Shown here one piece after another: positions 25,026-33,948 of a stretch of 64,000 nucleotides of DNA. Within the stretch, counting starts at the first letter, position 1, and each line of letters begins with the position of its first letter. A program made the position numbers and the translations under genes. The notes below the pieces were generated by a model, which saw only the letters and a program-made list of their open reading frames with translations, did no database searches and was not told the DNA's origin. Origin of the DNA: Paracoccus sp. S3-43 (GTDB taxonomy: Bacteria > Pseudomonadota > Alphaproteobacteria > Rhodobacterales > Rhodobacteraceae); assembly GCF_029027965.1 (NCBI RefSeq), contig NZ_CP119082.1:2026001-2090000 (forward strand). Reading direction: 5' to 3'.

Positions 25026-25877
25026 AGTTTCAGTTCATTGCCGGCTATCGCGGCAGCCTTTCGCGCAGCCATCTGTGTCGCATGATGGGCGTGACGGATC
25101 GCGGGTTGCGCGCGTGGCAGCGTAGGCCCCCGTCCATCCGTCAGCGGCGCGATAGGGTGATCCTGGCATATCCGCGAACAGCATCGGCTGAGCCTGGGCA
25201 GCTACGGCAGGCCGCGTATGACCGAGGAGCTGAACGAGCTGGGCCTGCGGGTCGGACAGCGCCGGGTAGGCCGTCTGATGCGCCAGAATGGCATTCGCAT
25301 CATCCGCAGCCGGAAGTTCAAGCGCACCACCGACAGCGATCACGCCTTCAACATCGCGCCGAACCTCTTGCAACAGGACTTTTCGGCGAGTGCCCCGAAC
25401 CAGAAGTGGGCGGGCGACATCACCTACATCTGGACGCGTGAGGGCTGGGTTTATCTGGCCGTCATCATCGACCTGTTCTCGAGGCGCGTGATCGGCTGGG
25501 CCATCAGCAACCGGATGAAGCAGGATCTGGCGATCAGGGCGCTGAACATGGCCGTTGCCCTGCGCCGCCCGCCACCCGGCTGTATTCACCACACGGATCG
25601 CGGGTCGCAATACTGCGCCCATGACTACCAGAAGCTTCTGCGCAAAAACGGGTTCAAAGTATCAATGAGCGGCAAGGGCAATTGCTATGATAATTCGGCC
25701 GTCGAGAGCTTCTTCAAGTCCCTGAAGGCCGAACTGGTCTGGAGACGCGAATGGCACACCCGACGCGATGTCGAGATCGCCCTCTTCGAATACATCAATG
25801 GCTTCTACAACCCGCGCCGCAAACACTCAGCCCTCGCCTGGAAATCACCCGTGGCCTTCGAGCAGAGGGCCGCTTAA
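25022..25877 (+). pseudogene. IS3-family transposase OrfB, frameshifted
   Basis: The DDE catalytic domain is recognisable: DITYIWT, HHTDRGSQYC and NSAVESFFKSLKAELVWR supply the acidic triad. The N-terminal part (AGYRGSLSRSHLCRMMGVTD) is in one frame and IREQHRLSLGSYGRPRMTEE onward in another. The break is at about 25166-25170, where GGCATATC appears to have lost two bases compared with an expected GCGCATATC. A full OrfAB cannot be made without a second shift. Confidence 0.8.
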
Positions 25878-25899
25878 CATGAGCACCTGACCGGAACAG

Positions 25900-26505
25900 A
25901 AGCGATGCAGGTCCAGATCGCAGGACGGCGGCGGAGACCTGCGGCATGGAACGGCAGACCCTGCGCGATTGGGTGCAAGCCATCGGAGGTGTGGTTTCAG
26001 GATGAGGCCAGGGGTGGGCCAGCAAGGGACGCTCACCCCGACCTGGGCGGCGCGTGGATCCCGCCCCCGGGCGCCGCGCGACACTCGCTGCAAACGGGCC
26101 TATATCTTCGGCGCCGTCTGCCCGGCGCGCGCCACAACCGCGGCACTGGTCATGCCGCGTGCCGACACCTCGGCCATGAAGGCCCACCTGACTGAAATCG
26201 CAAAAACCCTTGCGCCGGGCGCCCACGCCGTGCTCGTGATCGACGGCGCCGGCTGGCACGGCTCCAGTGCTCTGCGCATCCCCGACAACATCACCATCGT
26301 GACACTCCCGCCCTATGCGCCAGAACTGAACCCGGTCGAGAACATCTGGGCCTATCTGCGGGCAAACCGCCTCGCCATCTCCATCTTCGACACTTACGAC
26401 AACATCGTTGACCGATGCTGCGACGCCGCGAACGCCTTTGCAAACGACCCCGAGCGCGTCCGATCAATTGGTACGCGTGAATACGCAAAAGCGGTCAATG
26501 CTTAG
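25900..26505 (+). pseudogene. IS630-family transposase remnant
   Basis: A helix-turn-helix piece, MERQTLRDWV (about 25945-25973), is joined directly to PSEVWFQDEAR, skipping the middle of the protein. A G-run expansion at about 26010-26013 then shifts frame before GQQGTLTPTWAARGSRPRAP. From there to 26505 the frame is open and includes AVLVIDGAGWHGS and APELNPVENIWAYLRAN, the second Asp and the Glu of the DDE triad. Internal deletion plus frameshift makes it inactive. Confidence 0.8.
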
Positions 26506-26539
26506 GGCCGTTGGTATGAGACATTGATTTCATATAAAA

Positions 26540-26615
<76 letters not shown>

Positions 26616-26672
26616 GCCGGGCCGGGTTCTAGCGCCTGGCGCAGGGCTTGGCCAGCGGGAACTTGGGTGCGG

Positions 26673-27740
26673 TCAGCCGATGATCCCGGAACCGGCGAAC
26701 AGCGCGGGCAGATCCACGGTGTCGTGGCGGTTCAGCGCGTCGGCATGATTGTTCAGGAAACTGTCCGCCGCCACCTGCCCCGCCAGCTTCATCCGCGCCA
26801 ACAGGCCCGGCGCCGGCATCAGCTTGGAGCGGGCGGTCAGGTCGGTCATCAGCTCGTCGTCCAGGATCATGTGGATCAGCGGGTTCTTCATCGACCGGTT
26901 CTGCAAGCGCTCCTCGGCGAACAGGCGCTTGACGAAGTTGATCGCCCGCAGGTCGGCCATCAGGGACGCGTTGAAGCTGACCTCGTTCACGCGGTCGGCG
27001 ATCTGGGCGGGCGTGCGGGGGACGCCGTCGCGCAGCAGCGGATTGATGTTCACGATCACGATGTCGCGGGGCAGGCGCGGGTCATACAGCGGGAACATCG
27101 CCGGATTGCCGGTGAAGCCGCCGTCCCAGAACGCTTCAAGGTGGCCGGTATCGGGGTCGCAGATCTCGACCGCGCGGAACAGGTTCGGCAGGCAGGCCGA
27201 GGCCAGGACGGCATCGGGCGTCGCCGCCGCGCGGGTAAAGACCCGGAGCCGGCCGGTGCGCACATTGGTGGCGGCGACGAACAGCTGCGGGCCACGGTCG
27301 TTGCTGAAATCGGGATAGGGCAGATCCCGCAGCACCGCCCCCAGCGGATTGACATAGAAGGGACCGTAGTCATAGGGGCTGAAGATCCGGGTCAGGTTGT
27401 CCAGCCAGGCCGCGGGCGAAAACAGTTCGGCCGCCCGCTCGGTCCCCTGGGGCACGGGAAAGACCGAATACATCCACCGCACCAGACGGTTGTCGCTGCG
27501 CTGCCCGACCTGCGCCCACAGGTGATCCAGGTTTTCCCGCGCCGCGATGCGCCCGGCCCGGCCCGCGCTGCGCGACAGCCCGCCCTTCAGCGCCGCGCCG
27601 TTCAGCGCCCCGGCCGAGGCGCCGCTGATCGCGTCGATGGTCAGCCAGTCCTCGTCCAGCAGCCGGTCCAGGACGCCCCAGGAAAACGCCCCATGCGCGC
27701 CGCCGCCCTGCAAGGCCAGGTTGATGCGCTTTTGGTCCAT
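26673..27740 (-). CDS. Patatin-like phospholipase
   Basis: The 355-residue protein begins MDQKRINLALQGGGAHGAFS, giving the GGGxHG oxyanion hole. The nucleophile Ser42 is in the GASAG box, and the aspartate of the dyad lies in WDGGFTGNP. Patatin-like enzymes hydrolyse acyl ester bonds of phospholipids; the C-terminal part is specific to the bacterial RssA-like group with a DUF3734-type extension (family naming from memory). No signal peptide. In-frame codons upstream of 27740 were rejected as they precede the conserved start. Confidence 0.88.
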   Translation of the reverse strand: MDQKRINLALQGGGAHGAFSWGVLDRLLDEDWLTIDAISGASAGALNGAALKGGLSRSAGRAGRIAARENLDHLWAQVGQRSDNRLVRWMYSVFPVPQGTERAAELFSPAAWLDNLTRIFSPYDYGPFYVNPLGAVLRDLPYPDFSNDRGPQLFVAATNVRTGRLRVFTRAAATPDAVLASACLPNLFRAVEICDPDTGHLEAFWDGGFTGNPAMFPLYDPRLPRDIVIVNINPLLRDGVPRTPAQIADRVNEVSFNASLMADLRAINFVKRLFAEERLQNRSMKNPLIHMILDDELMTDLTARSKLMPAPGLLARMKLAGQVAADSFLNNHADALNRHDTVDLPALFAGSGIIG

Positions 27741-27841
27741 CGCGTTCCCGCCCCCGTCCATGTTGCGCGTGCAGCATAGGGGGCTTTTCGCCAGCCGCAA
27801 GTTGTTGACAACGCCCCCCTTGGCGTCGCAGGAACGAAGCC

Positions 27842-28264
27842 ATGCCAATGCCTTATACTTATCGTCACGCGTCCGAGGAATGGCGCGCCTGGTTGTCCGG
27901 CCTGCGCGCGGTTACGATGGTCCCGTCGGACAATACGCTTTATACGGCGACCGAGGCCGTGCTGAAATCGTTCCGCGCGCGGCTGACGCCGCAACAGGCC
28001 CTGGCCTTCGCCGACCTGCTGCCCACGGTGCTGCGGGCGATCTTCGTGTCGGGCTGGGATACTGACGCGCCGCTGCAAGACTGGCCGGACCGCGAGACGT
28101 TGCGGCAGGAAATGCTGGCGTGGCGGCGCCATCATAATGTCAGCCCGCCCGACCTGCTGGAACATCTGCTGGCGGCGGTTCCCGCGACGATGCGCAGGCC
28201 GGATCTGGACCGTGTGCTGAACGGGATCGGCCCGCAGGCCAGGGCATTCTGGGGAACGGACTGA
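27842..28264 (+). CDS. DUF2267 domain protein
   Basis: The 140-residue soluble helical protein matches the DUF2267 family: YRHASEEWRAWLSGLRAV, SDNTLYTATEAVLKSFRARL and TPQQALAFADLLPTVLRAIF. Function is unknown; the family often appears beside CBS or stress proteins. It is divergent from the patatin gene and convergent with prfB 10 bp away. Confidence 0.85.
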   Translation: MPMPYTYRHASEEWRAWLSGLRAVTMVPSDNTLYTATEAVLKSFRARLTPQQALAFADLLPTVLRAIFVSGWDTDAPLQDWPDRETLRQEMLAWRRHHNVSPPDLLEHLLAAVPATMRRPDLDRVLNGIGPQARAFWGTD

Positions 28265-28274
28265 TCCGGCGGGA

Positions 28275-29402
28275 TCAGTCCTCAGCGTTGGCCTCGGCAC
28301 GGCTTTTTCCGGCCACGTCGAGCGCCAGGGTCGCGGCCATGAAGGCGTCCAGATCGCCATCCAGAACGCCCTGGGTGTCGCTGGTCTCCTCGCCGGTGCG
28401 CAGATCCTTCACCATCTGGTAGGGATGCAGGACATAGCTGCGGATCTGGTTGCCCCAGCCCGCGTCGCCCTTGGCGGCGTGCTGGGCGTTGATCTCGGCG
28501 TTCCGGCGGTCCAGTTCCATCTGATACAGGCGCGATTTCAGCGCGGCCATCGCGTTGGCGCGGTTCTGGTGCTGGGATTTTTCCGAGGACGTGACGACGA
28601 TCCCGGTCGGCAGGTGGGTGATCCGCACGGCTGAATCGGTGGTGTTGACGTGCTGCCCGCCGGCGCCGGAGGACCGATAGGTGTCGATGCGGATGTCGCG
28701 GTCGGGGATGTCGATCTCGATATTGTCGTCGACGACCGGATAGACCCAGACGCTGCTGAAGGACGTATGCCGCCGTGCCGCGCTGTCATAGGGGCTGATG
28801 CGCACCAGCCGGTGCACGCCCGATTCCGATTTCAGCCAGCCATAGGCATTGTGCCCGCTGACCTTGTAGGCGGCGCTGCGGATGCCCGCCTCGTCGCCCG
28901 CGGTTTCGGACAGCAGTTCGACCTCATAGCCCTTCTTCTCGGCCCAGCGGACATACATGCGCGCCAGCATCGACGCCCAGTCGCAGCTTTCCGTGCCGCC
29001 CGCGCCGGCGTTGATTTCCAGGAAGGTGTCGTTCGCGTCTGCCTCGCCGTTCAGCAGCGCTTCCAGTTCCTTTTGCGCGGCAAGTTCCGCAAGGGATTTC
29101 AGGTTCGCCTCGGCCTCGGCCACCAGGTCGGCATCGCCCTCTTCCTCGGCCAGTTCGATCATCTCGGCATTGGCGGACAGGTCGGTGTCGATGCGGCGAT
29201 AGGTTTCCAGGGCGTCCGACAGCGCCTGGCGCTCGCGCATCAGCTTCTGCGCGCGGGCGGGGTCGGACCACAGGTCGCCCGCCTCGATCATGGCGTTCAT
29301 CTCCTCCAGCCGGTGCGGCGCGGTCTGCCAGTCCATCCGCTGTCCCAGCAGGGTCAGCGACTTGCGGATGGATTCGATGGTGGACTGCGTCTCGGCGCGC
29401 AT
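28275..29402 (-). CDS. prfB: Peptide chain release factor 2
   Basis: The 375-residue protein recognises UGA/UAA and triggers peptide release. The catalytic GGQ is in [17 protein letters not shown], and the codon-recognition loop reads [11 protein letters not shown], an SPY variant of the SPF tripeptide of E. coli RF2. The reading frame is continuous from ATG 29402, so the programmed +1 frameshift with an early in-frame UGA is absent. A 14-bp tandem repeat lies 15 bp upstream of the start. Confidence 0.95.
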   Translation of the reverse strand: MRAETQSTIESIRKSLTLLGQRMDWQTAPHRLEEMNAMIEAGDLWSDPARAQKLMRERQALSDALETYRRIDTDLSANAEMIELAEEEGDADLVAEAEANLKSLAELAAQKELEALLNGEADANDTFLEINAGAGGTESCDWASMLARMYVRWAEKKGYEVELLSETAGDEAGIRSAAYKVSGHNAYGWLKSESGVHRLVRISPYDSAARRHTSFSSVWVYPVVDDNIEIDIPDRDIRIDTYRSSGAGGQHVNTTDSAVRITHLPTGIVVTSSEKSQHQNRANAMAALKSRLYQMELDRRNAEINAQHAAKGDAGWGNQIRSYVLHPYQMVKDLRTGEETSDTQGVLDGDLDAFMAATLALDVAGKSRAEANAED

Positions 29403-29416
29403 GGGCGGTTCCTCGG

Positions 29417-29472
29417 GTTCGGGCAGGCGGGTTCGGGCAGGCGGGTTCGGGCAGGCGGGTTCAGACGGGCGG
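29417..29472 (-). repeat. 14-bp tandem repeat in the prfB leader
   Basis: GTTCGGGCAGGCGG (plus strand) occurs three times exactly at 29417-29458, and a fourth degenerate copy GTTCAGACGGGCGG covers 29459-29472. It sits directly upstream of the prfB start codon. Confidence 0.9.
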
Positions 29473-29595
29473 GCGTCAGGTCCGGGGTGATACCGCGCGC
29501 GGGGCCGTGGGGCAAGGGTCGGGGACCGGTCCTGCAACCGCCTGGACGCGGCGCACGTTATACCGAACCGTCATAAATCCGTTACGGACCGCCAA

Positions 29596-30126
29596 ATGCC
29601 CCAGATCCAGGATCTGTTCCAGCCGCTGCAATCCATGCCTCTGCCCGCCGTCGCCCTGCGGCTGACCCTCGCGGTCGTCCTGGGTGGGCTGATCGGATGG
29701 GAGCGCGAGGTCAGTGCCCGCGCGGCGGGGCTGCGCACCCATATGCTGATTTCGCTGGCCGCCGCCATGTTCACCGTTGTCGCCATGGAACTGACGCATT
29801 TCCCCGCCGATGAGCAGGAGGTGCTGCGGATCGACCCCCTGCGCCTGATCGAGGCGGTGACGGCGGGCGTGGCCTTCCTCGCGGCCGGGTCGATCATCTT
29901 CAGCGGCGGCAGCGTGCGCGGCGTCACCACCGGCGCGTCGATGTGGCTGGCGGGGGCCGTGGGCCTTGCCTCGGGGACGGGGGACGGGCTGCTGGCGGTG
30001 ATGGGAACCGCCCTGGCCGTGGTGATCCTGTGGATCGTGCGGATCATCGCCACCCCGGTTCACCACCGGCAGTCCGGGGACCGGCCGGATCCGGGCGCGC
30101 GCCGAGACCCGGAACGCCGTCAGTAA
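29596..30126 (+). CDS. MgtC/SapB family membrane protein
   Basis: The 176-residue protein has about four or five membrane helices and the family motifs LGGLIGWEREVSARAAGLRT, GVAFLAAGSIIF and GLASGTGDGLLAVMGTALAV. MgtC proteins affect Mg2+ homeostasis or ATP synthase regulation in some pathogens; the role here is not established. The C-terminal tail is hydrophilic and Arg/Pro-rich. Its end overlaps that of the convergent PBP gene by 7 bp. Confidence 0.87.
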   Translation: MPQIQDLFQPLQSMPLPAVALRLTLAVVLGGLIGWEREVSARAAGLRTHMLISLAAAMFTVVAMELTHFPADEQEVLRIDPLRLIEAVTAGVAFLAAGSIIFSGGSVRGVTTGASMWLAGAVGLASGTGDGLLAVMGTALAVVILWIVRIIATPVHHRQSGDRPDPGARRDPERRQ

Positions 30127-32669
30127 AGCCCGCCCGAGGACATGGTGCCGAAATCGGTCTGCCGGGGGATAACCCTGCGTTCCCCCGTCGAGGTGGTGAT
30201 GGCGGTTCCCGACCCGGACCCGGCCCCCGCCTGCCAGGGCAGGACCACTTCGCCGTCGCCGAAGCCCGACACGATCAGCGGCGATCCCCAGTCCGGGTCG
30301 GTGCCGTCGCGGAAATATTCGGCAACCACGTTCGGGCCAGAGGCGTCGTCCGACAGCCGCTGGCCGGTGGCGCGGTCGATCTTGACCCAATAGCCGCCGG
30401 GCGGAACCGTGAATTCCGTGCCGCCGAATTCGGCCACCGCCTGGCGCATGAAGGCGTTGAACACCGGCACGCACAACGTCCCGCCATAGGCGTTGCTGCC
30501 CAGCGTGCGCGGCTGGTCATAGCCCAGGTAACAGCCCGCCACGATGTTCGAGGAATAGCCGATGAACCACACGTCCTTGGCGTCGTTCGTGGTGCCCGTC
30601 TTGCCCGCGATCGGCACCGGCAGGTCCACCCCGCTGCCCGATCCCCGTTCCACCGCGCCTTCCAGCATCGAGGTCAGCTGATAGGCCGTCACCGCGTCCA
30701 TCACCCGCTCGCGGTTGGTGTCGATCACCGGACCCTGCCCGGCCGGCAGCGCCTGCTGGCCGCAGGTCTCGCAGACCCGCTGGTCGTGGCGATAGATGGT
30801 GCGCCCGCGCCGGTCCTGCACGCGGTCGACCAGGGTCGGTTCCACCCGTTCGCCGCCATTGGCGAACATGGCGTAAGCCGCGACCATCTTGAACAGCGTG
30901 GTTTCCTGCGCGCCGAGCGCATTGGCCAGGAACGGCTTCAGGTCGTCATAGACGCCGAAGCGTTCGGCATATTCGGCCACCCGCTCCATGCCGATGTCCT
31001 GGGCGATGCGGATCGTCATCAGGTTGCGCGACATCTCGATGCCCGTGCGCAGGGGCGTCGGGCCGTAATGCCTGCCGCTGGAGTTCTTGGGCTCCCACAG
31101 GCCGAAGGGGGTGTTGATGCGGATCGGCTCGTCCACGACGATGGTGGCGGGGGTATAGTTGTTGTCCAGCGCGGCGGCATAGACGAAGGGCTTGAAGGAC
31201 GACCCCGGCTGGCGCTGCGCCTGCGTCGCCCGGTTGAAGACCGAGGACTGATAGCTGAAGCCGCCCTGCATCGACAGCACCCGGCCGGTATTCACGTCCA
31301 TCGCCATGAAGCCGCCCTGGATTTCCGGGACTTGCCGCAGGGTCCAGCGGATGAAGCCGCCATCGCTGTCCTGCGTCATCGCCCGGACCAGCACCACGTC
31401 GCCCACGGCGACCAGATCGCCCGCCACCCTGGCGCGCGGGCCAAGCCTGCCGTCGGGGCCGCGCTTCCTCGCCCATTGCACATCGGCCGCCGGGATCCAG
31501 TGGCCGTCGGCGTCCTCCTCGATCCCCTCGATGCCGATGCGGGCGTCGGTCTCGCCCAGCTCCAGCACCACGGCGGGATGCCAGCCGGGAATGTCGCGGG
31601 GAACCTGCACCTGCCACAGCGCGCCGCGCCAGGCGGCCTCGTCGGTCAACTGCTCGGCGGGGATCGTCTCGCGGGTGCCGCGCCAGACGCCGGTGCCGCG
31701 ATCGTAATCCTCCAACGCCTGGCGCAGCGCGTCGGCGGCCGCCGATTGCAGATCGGGATCGACCGTGGCGCGGATGGTCAGCCCGCCGCCGAAGAATTCC
31801 TCGTTCCCGAACTGCGCCGACAGCTGGCGGCGGATTTCGTCGGTGAAATAATCGCGCGGCGGCAATTGCTGGCGAAAGGCCGGATAATCGCCGTTCTGCA
31901 CCGATTTCAGCGGCAGCTTCGCCTCGGACTGATAGGTCGCCTCGTCGATATAGCCGTTCTGCCACATTTCCCGCAGGACATAGTTGCGCCGTTCCGTCAC
32001 CCGGTCCTTGGCGGTGACGGGGTGATAGCGGCCCGGCGCCTGGGGCATCGCGGCCAGCATCGCGGCCTCGTGCGGGGCCAGTTCGGTCAGCGACTTGTTG
32101 AAATAGGTCTGGGCGGCGGCGGCGACGCCAAAGCTGTTCTGGCCCAGGAAAATCTCGTTCAGATACAGTTCCAGGATCTGATCCTTGTCCAGCGTCCGTT
32201 CCAGCCGGGATGCCAGGATCAGTTCCTTGACCTTGCGTTCGACGCTGCGGTCCGAGGACAGCAGGAAGTTCTTCATCACCTGCTGCGTGATCGTGGAGGC
32301 GCCGCGCACCGACGACCCGCGCGAGGCGACCGCCTGCCAGGCCGCGCCGACGATGCCGCGCAGGTCATAGCCGGGATGGCTGTAGAAATTCTTGTCCTCG
32401 GCGCTGATGAAGGCGTGCTTCACCAGATCGGGGATCTCCTCGATGGGGACGAACAGGCGGCGTTCCTCGGCGAATTCGTCGATCAGGCGGCCTTCGCCGG
32501 AATAGATCCGGCTGATGGTTTTCGGCGTGTATTGGGCCAGGGTCTCGTGGCTGGGCAGGTCGCGCGAATAGATCCAGAAGATCGCGCCCAGGGTCAGGGC
32601 GATGAAAAAACTGGCGGTGACGAACCACGAGAAGATGGCACCGAAAAAGGACAGGATGCTGCGCAGCAA
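30120..32669 (-). CDS. mrcA: Class A penicillin-binding protein 1A
   Basis: The 849-residue bifunctional enzyme polymerises and cross-links peptidoglycan. It has an N-terminal membrane anchor (about 10-35), the GT51 glycosyltransferase domain with Glu91 in SAEDKNFYSHPG and the STITQQVMKNF motif, an OB-like insert, and a transpeptidase domain with SSFK (PGSSFKPFVY), SRN (EMSRNLMTI) and KTGTT. The start appears to be TTG 32669: an in-frame stop lies 12 bp upstream and AAAGG is 8 bp before it. It is the last gene of the aminotransferase-amidase-PBP run. Confidence 0.94.
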   Translation of the reverse strand: MLRSILSFFGAIFSWFVTASFFIALTLGAIFWIYSRDLPSHETLAQYTPKTISRIYSGEGRLIDEFAEERRLFVPIEEIPDLVKHAFISAEDKNFYSHPGYDLRGIVGAAWQAVASRGSSVRGASTITQQVMKNFLLSSDRSVERKVKELILASRLERTLDKDQILELYLNEIFLGQNSFGVAAAAQTYFNKSLTELAPHEAAMLAAMPQAPGRYHPVTAKDRVTERRNYVLREMWQNGYIDEATYQSEAKLPLKSVQNGDYPAFRQQLPPRDYFTDEIRRQLSAQFGNEEFFGGGLTIRATVDPDLQSAAADALRQALEDYDRGTGVWRGTRETIPAEQLTDEAAWRGALWQVQVPRDIPGWHPAVVLELGETDARIGIEGIEEDADGHWIPAADVQWARKRGPDGRLGPRARVAGDLVAVGDVVLVRAMTQDSDGGFIRWTLRQVPEIQGGFMAMDVNTGRVLSMQGGFSYQSSVFNRATQAQRQPGSSFKPFVYAAALDNNYTPATIVVDEPIRINTPFGLWEPKNSSGRHYGPTPLRTGIEMSRNLMTIRIAQDIGMERVAEYAERFGVYDDLKPFLANALGAQETTLFKMVAAYAMFANGGERVEPTLVDRVQDRRGRTIYRHDQRVCETCGQQALPAGQGPVIDTNRERVMDAVTAYQLTSMLEGAVERGSGSGVDLPVPIAGKTGTTNDAKDVWFIGYSSNIVAGCYLGYDQPRTLGSNAYGGTLCVPVFNAFMRQAVAEFGGTEFTVPPGGYWVKIDRATGQRLSDDASGPNVVAEYFRDGTDPDWGSPLIVSGFGDGEVVLPWQAGAGSGSGTAITTSTGERRVIPRQTDFGTMSSGGLY

Positions 32670-32751
32670 GGAAAGGGCCTTTCAGGGACTCGGCCCCGTC
32701 TATAGCGGCGCGGCCCGTCCCGGTCAAAACAACACTGGGGGATCGCAACCC

Positions 32752-33948
32752 TTATCGGCGCAGCATCGCCGCGCGCGCGGCCTCGTCGCGCGCCCAGCCG
32801 ACCACGGCCTCGGACACGGCCTCGACCATGCGTTCGCGCCATTGCGGGTTCAGCAGGTTCGCCCGGTCGGCGTGGTCCGAGATGAAGCCCAGTTCCAGCA
32901 GGACGGACGGAATGTCGGGCGATTTCAGCACCGCATAGGGCGCGCGCTGCACCGGCCGTTCATGCATCCCGATCCCCATCAGCGACATGCGCGACGTCAG
33001 CCAGCGGGCGAAGCTTTCCGACCGGGGCTGGGTGTCGGTGCGCGCGAAATCCATCAGCACCCCGGCCAGGGCGTCGTCATGGCCGGCCAGGTCCGTCCCC
33101 GCCAGCAGGTCGTCGCGGTCGTGGCGCAGCGTCAGCTGGTCCGCCGCGCGGGCATCGGAGGCCGGGTTCCAGACATAGATCGTGGCCCCCGCCGCCTGCC
33201 CTTCCGGCAAGGCGTCGGCGTGCAGCGAGACGAACAGGTCGGCCCGCGCCTGCCGCGCCATGGTCATGCGCCGTTCCAGGGTCACGAAGCTGTCGTCGGT
33301 GCGCGTCATTTCCACGGTGATGCCGCGCGCCTGCAAGGCCGCGCGCAGTTCCAGCGAAAAGACCAGGACCAGATTCGCCTCGCTTTCGCCCTCGGCCAGG
33401 GCGCCGGGATCGAAGCCGCCATGACCCGGATCCAGAACGACCGTGAAGGACTCGTCCGGGGGCGGCTCCGGCACGTCCGCCGGTTCGGGCAGGTCGCGCA
33501 GGGCGGCCGTGGCCGATGGCCGGGGCGCGAAGTCCTGGGCCGCGACCGGAGCCAGGGCCACGGTGATCTGCGACAGCGCCGCGCCCGCCCGCTGGCCCGC
33601 GCTGTCGATACGGTAAGGGCCGGGCAGTTCGACGACCACGCGCGCCCAGTCCCGCTGGTATGGCCCCCACCGGATCGCGGGGGACAGGTCGGCGCCGAAC
33701 AGATCCTGCGGCCGGGCCAGCCTCAGATCGGCGCCCTTCAGGTCGACGATCAGGCGCGGCGGGCCGTCCACCAGATAGGTGCGATAGGGGACCGCCTTCG
33801 TCAGCGACAGCCGCAGTTCCAGCGGCTTCGGCCCGCCCCAGCCGCGCCCCGTCGTCACAAGCGCCGATCCGCCCAGATCCAGCCGCGCCGGTTCATCCGC
33901 CCAGGCGGGCAGCGACAGCAGCGCCAGGATCAGAGCCAGCCACCTCAT
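32752..33948 (-). CDS. N-acetylmuramoyl-L-alanine amidase (AmiC type)
   Basis: The 398-residue exported enzyme removes stem peptides from MurNAc. It has a signal peptide (WLALILALLSLPAWADE), an AMIN-like domain (about 25-130), a Pro-rich linker, and the Amidase_3 zinc domain: VLDPGHGGFDPG (His ligand), SLHADA (His ligand), and SVLLELGFISD (catalytic Glu). The start overlaps the stop of the aminotransferase gene by ATGA at 33945-33948. Its position next to mrcA indicates joint work in cell-wall growth and daughter-cell separation. Confidence 0.92.
   Translation of the reverse strand: MRWLALILALLSLPAWADEPARLDLGGSALVTTGRGWGGPKPLELRLSLTKAVPYRTYLVDGPPRLIVDLKGADLRLARPQDLFGADLSPAIRWGPYQRDWARVVVELPGPYRIDSAGQRAGAALSQITVALAPVAAQDFAPRPSATAALRDLPEPADVPEPPPDESFTVVLDPGHGGFDPGALAEGESEANLVLVFSLELRAALQARGITVEMTRTDDSFVTLERRMTMARQARADLFVSLHADALPEGQAAGATIYVWNPASDARAADQLTLRHDRDDLLAGTDLAGHDDALAGVLMDFARTDTQPRSESFARWLTSRMSLMGIGMHERPVQRAPYAVLKSPDIPSVLLELGFISDHADRANLLNPQWRERMVEAVSEAVVGWARDEAARAAMLRR

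Larger units (their letters stand above)
24750..25877 (+). mobile_element. IS3-family insertion sequence, degraded
   Basis: The orfA/orfB organisation with an A6G slippery run at 24986-24992 marks an IS3-group element. The left end is missing or unresolved, since recombinase-like codons continue up to the orfA ATG and no terminal inverted repeat is seen. The right end merges with an IS630 remnant, also without a clear repeat. orfB has a separate frameshift. The element is therefore likely immobile. Confidence 0.75.

Noticed and set aside
28275..29402. Programmed +1 frameshift in prfB
   Set aside because: The frame is continuous from the start codon, with no early in-frame UGA.
29417..29472. 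CRISPR-like array
   Set aside because: Units of 14 bp are directly adjacent with no spacers and no cas genes. No CRISPR was seen anywhere in the window.
29402..29537. N-terminal extension of prfB through the tandem repeat
   Set aside because: The extension would encode repetitive Pro/Ala-rich sequence absent from RF2 proteins; ATG 29402 gives the conserved start.
29943..32705. A 920-codon open frame antisense to the PBP1A gene
   Set aside because: Same shadow effect. The protein has no recognisable motifs, while PBP1A has all catalytic motifs.
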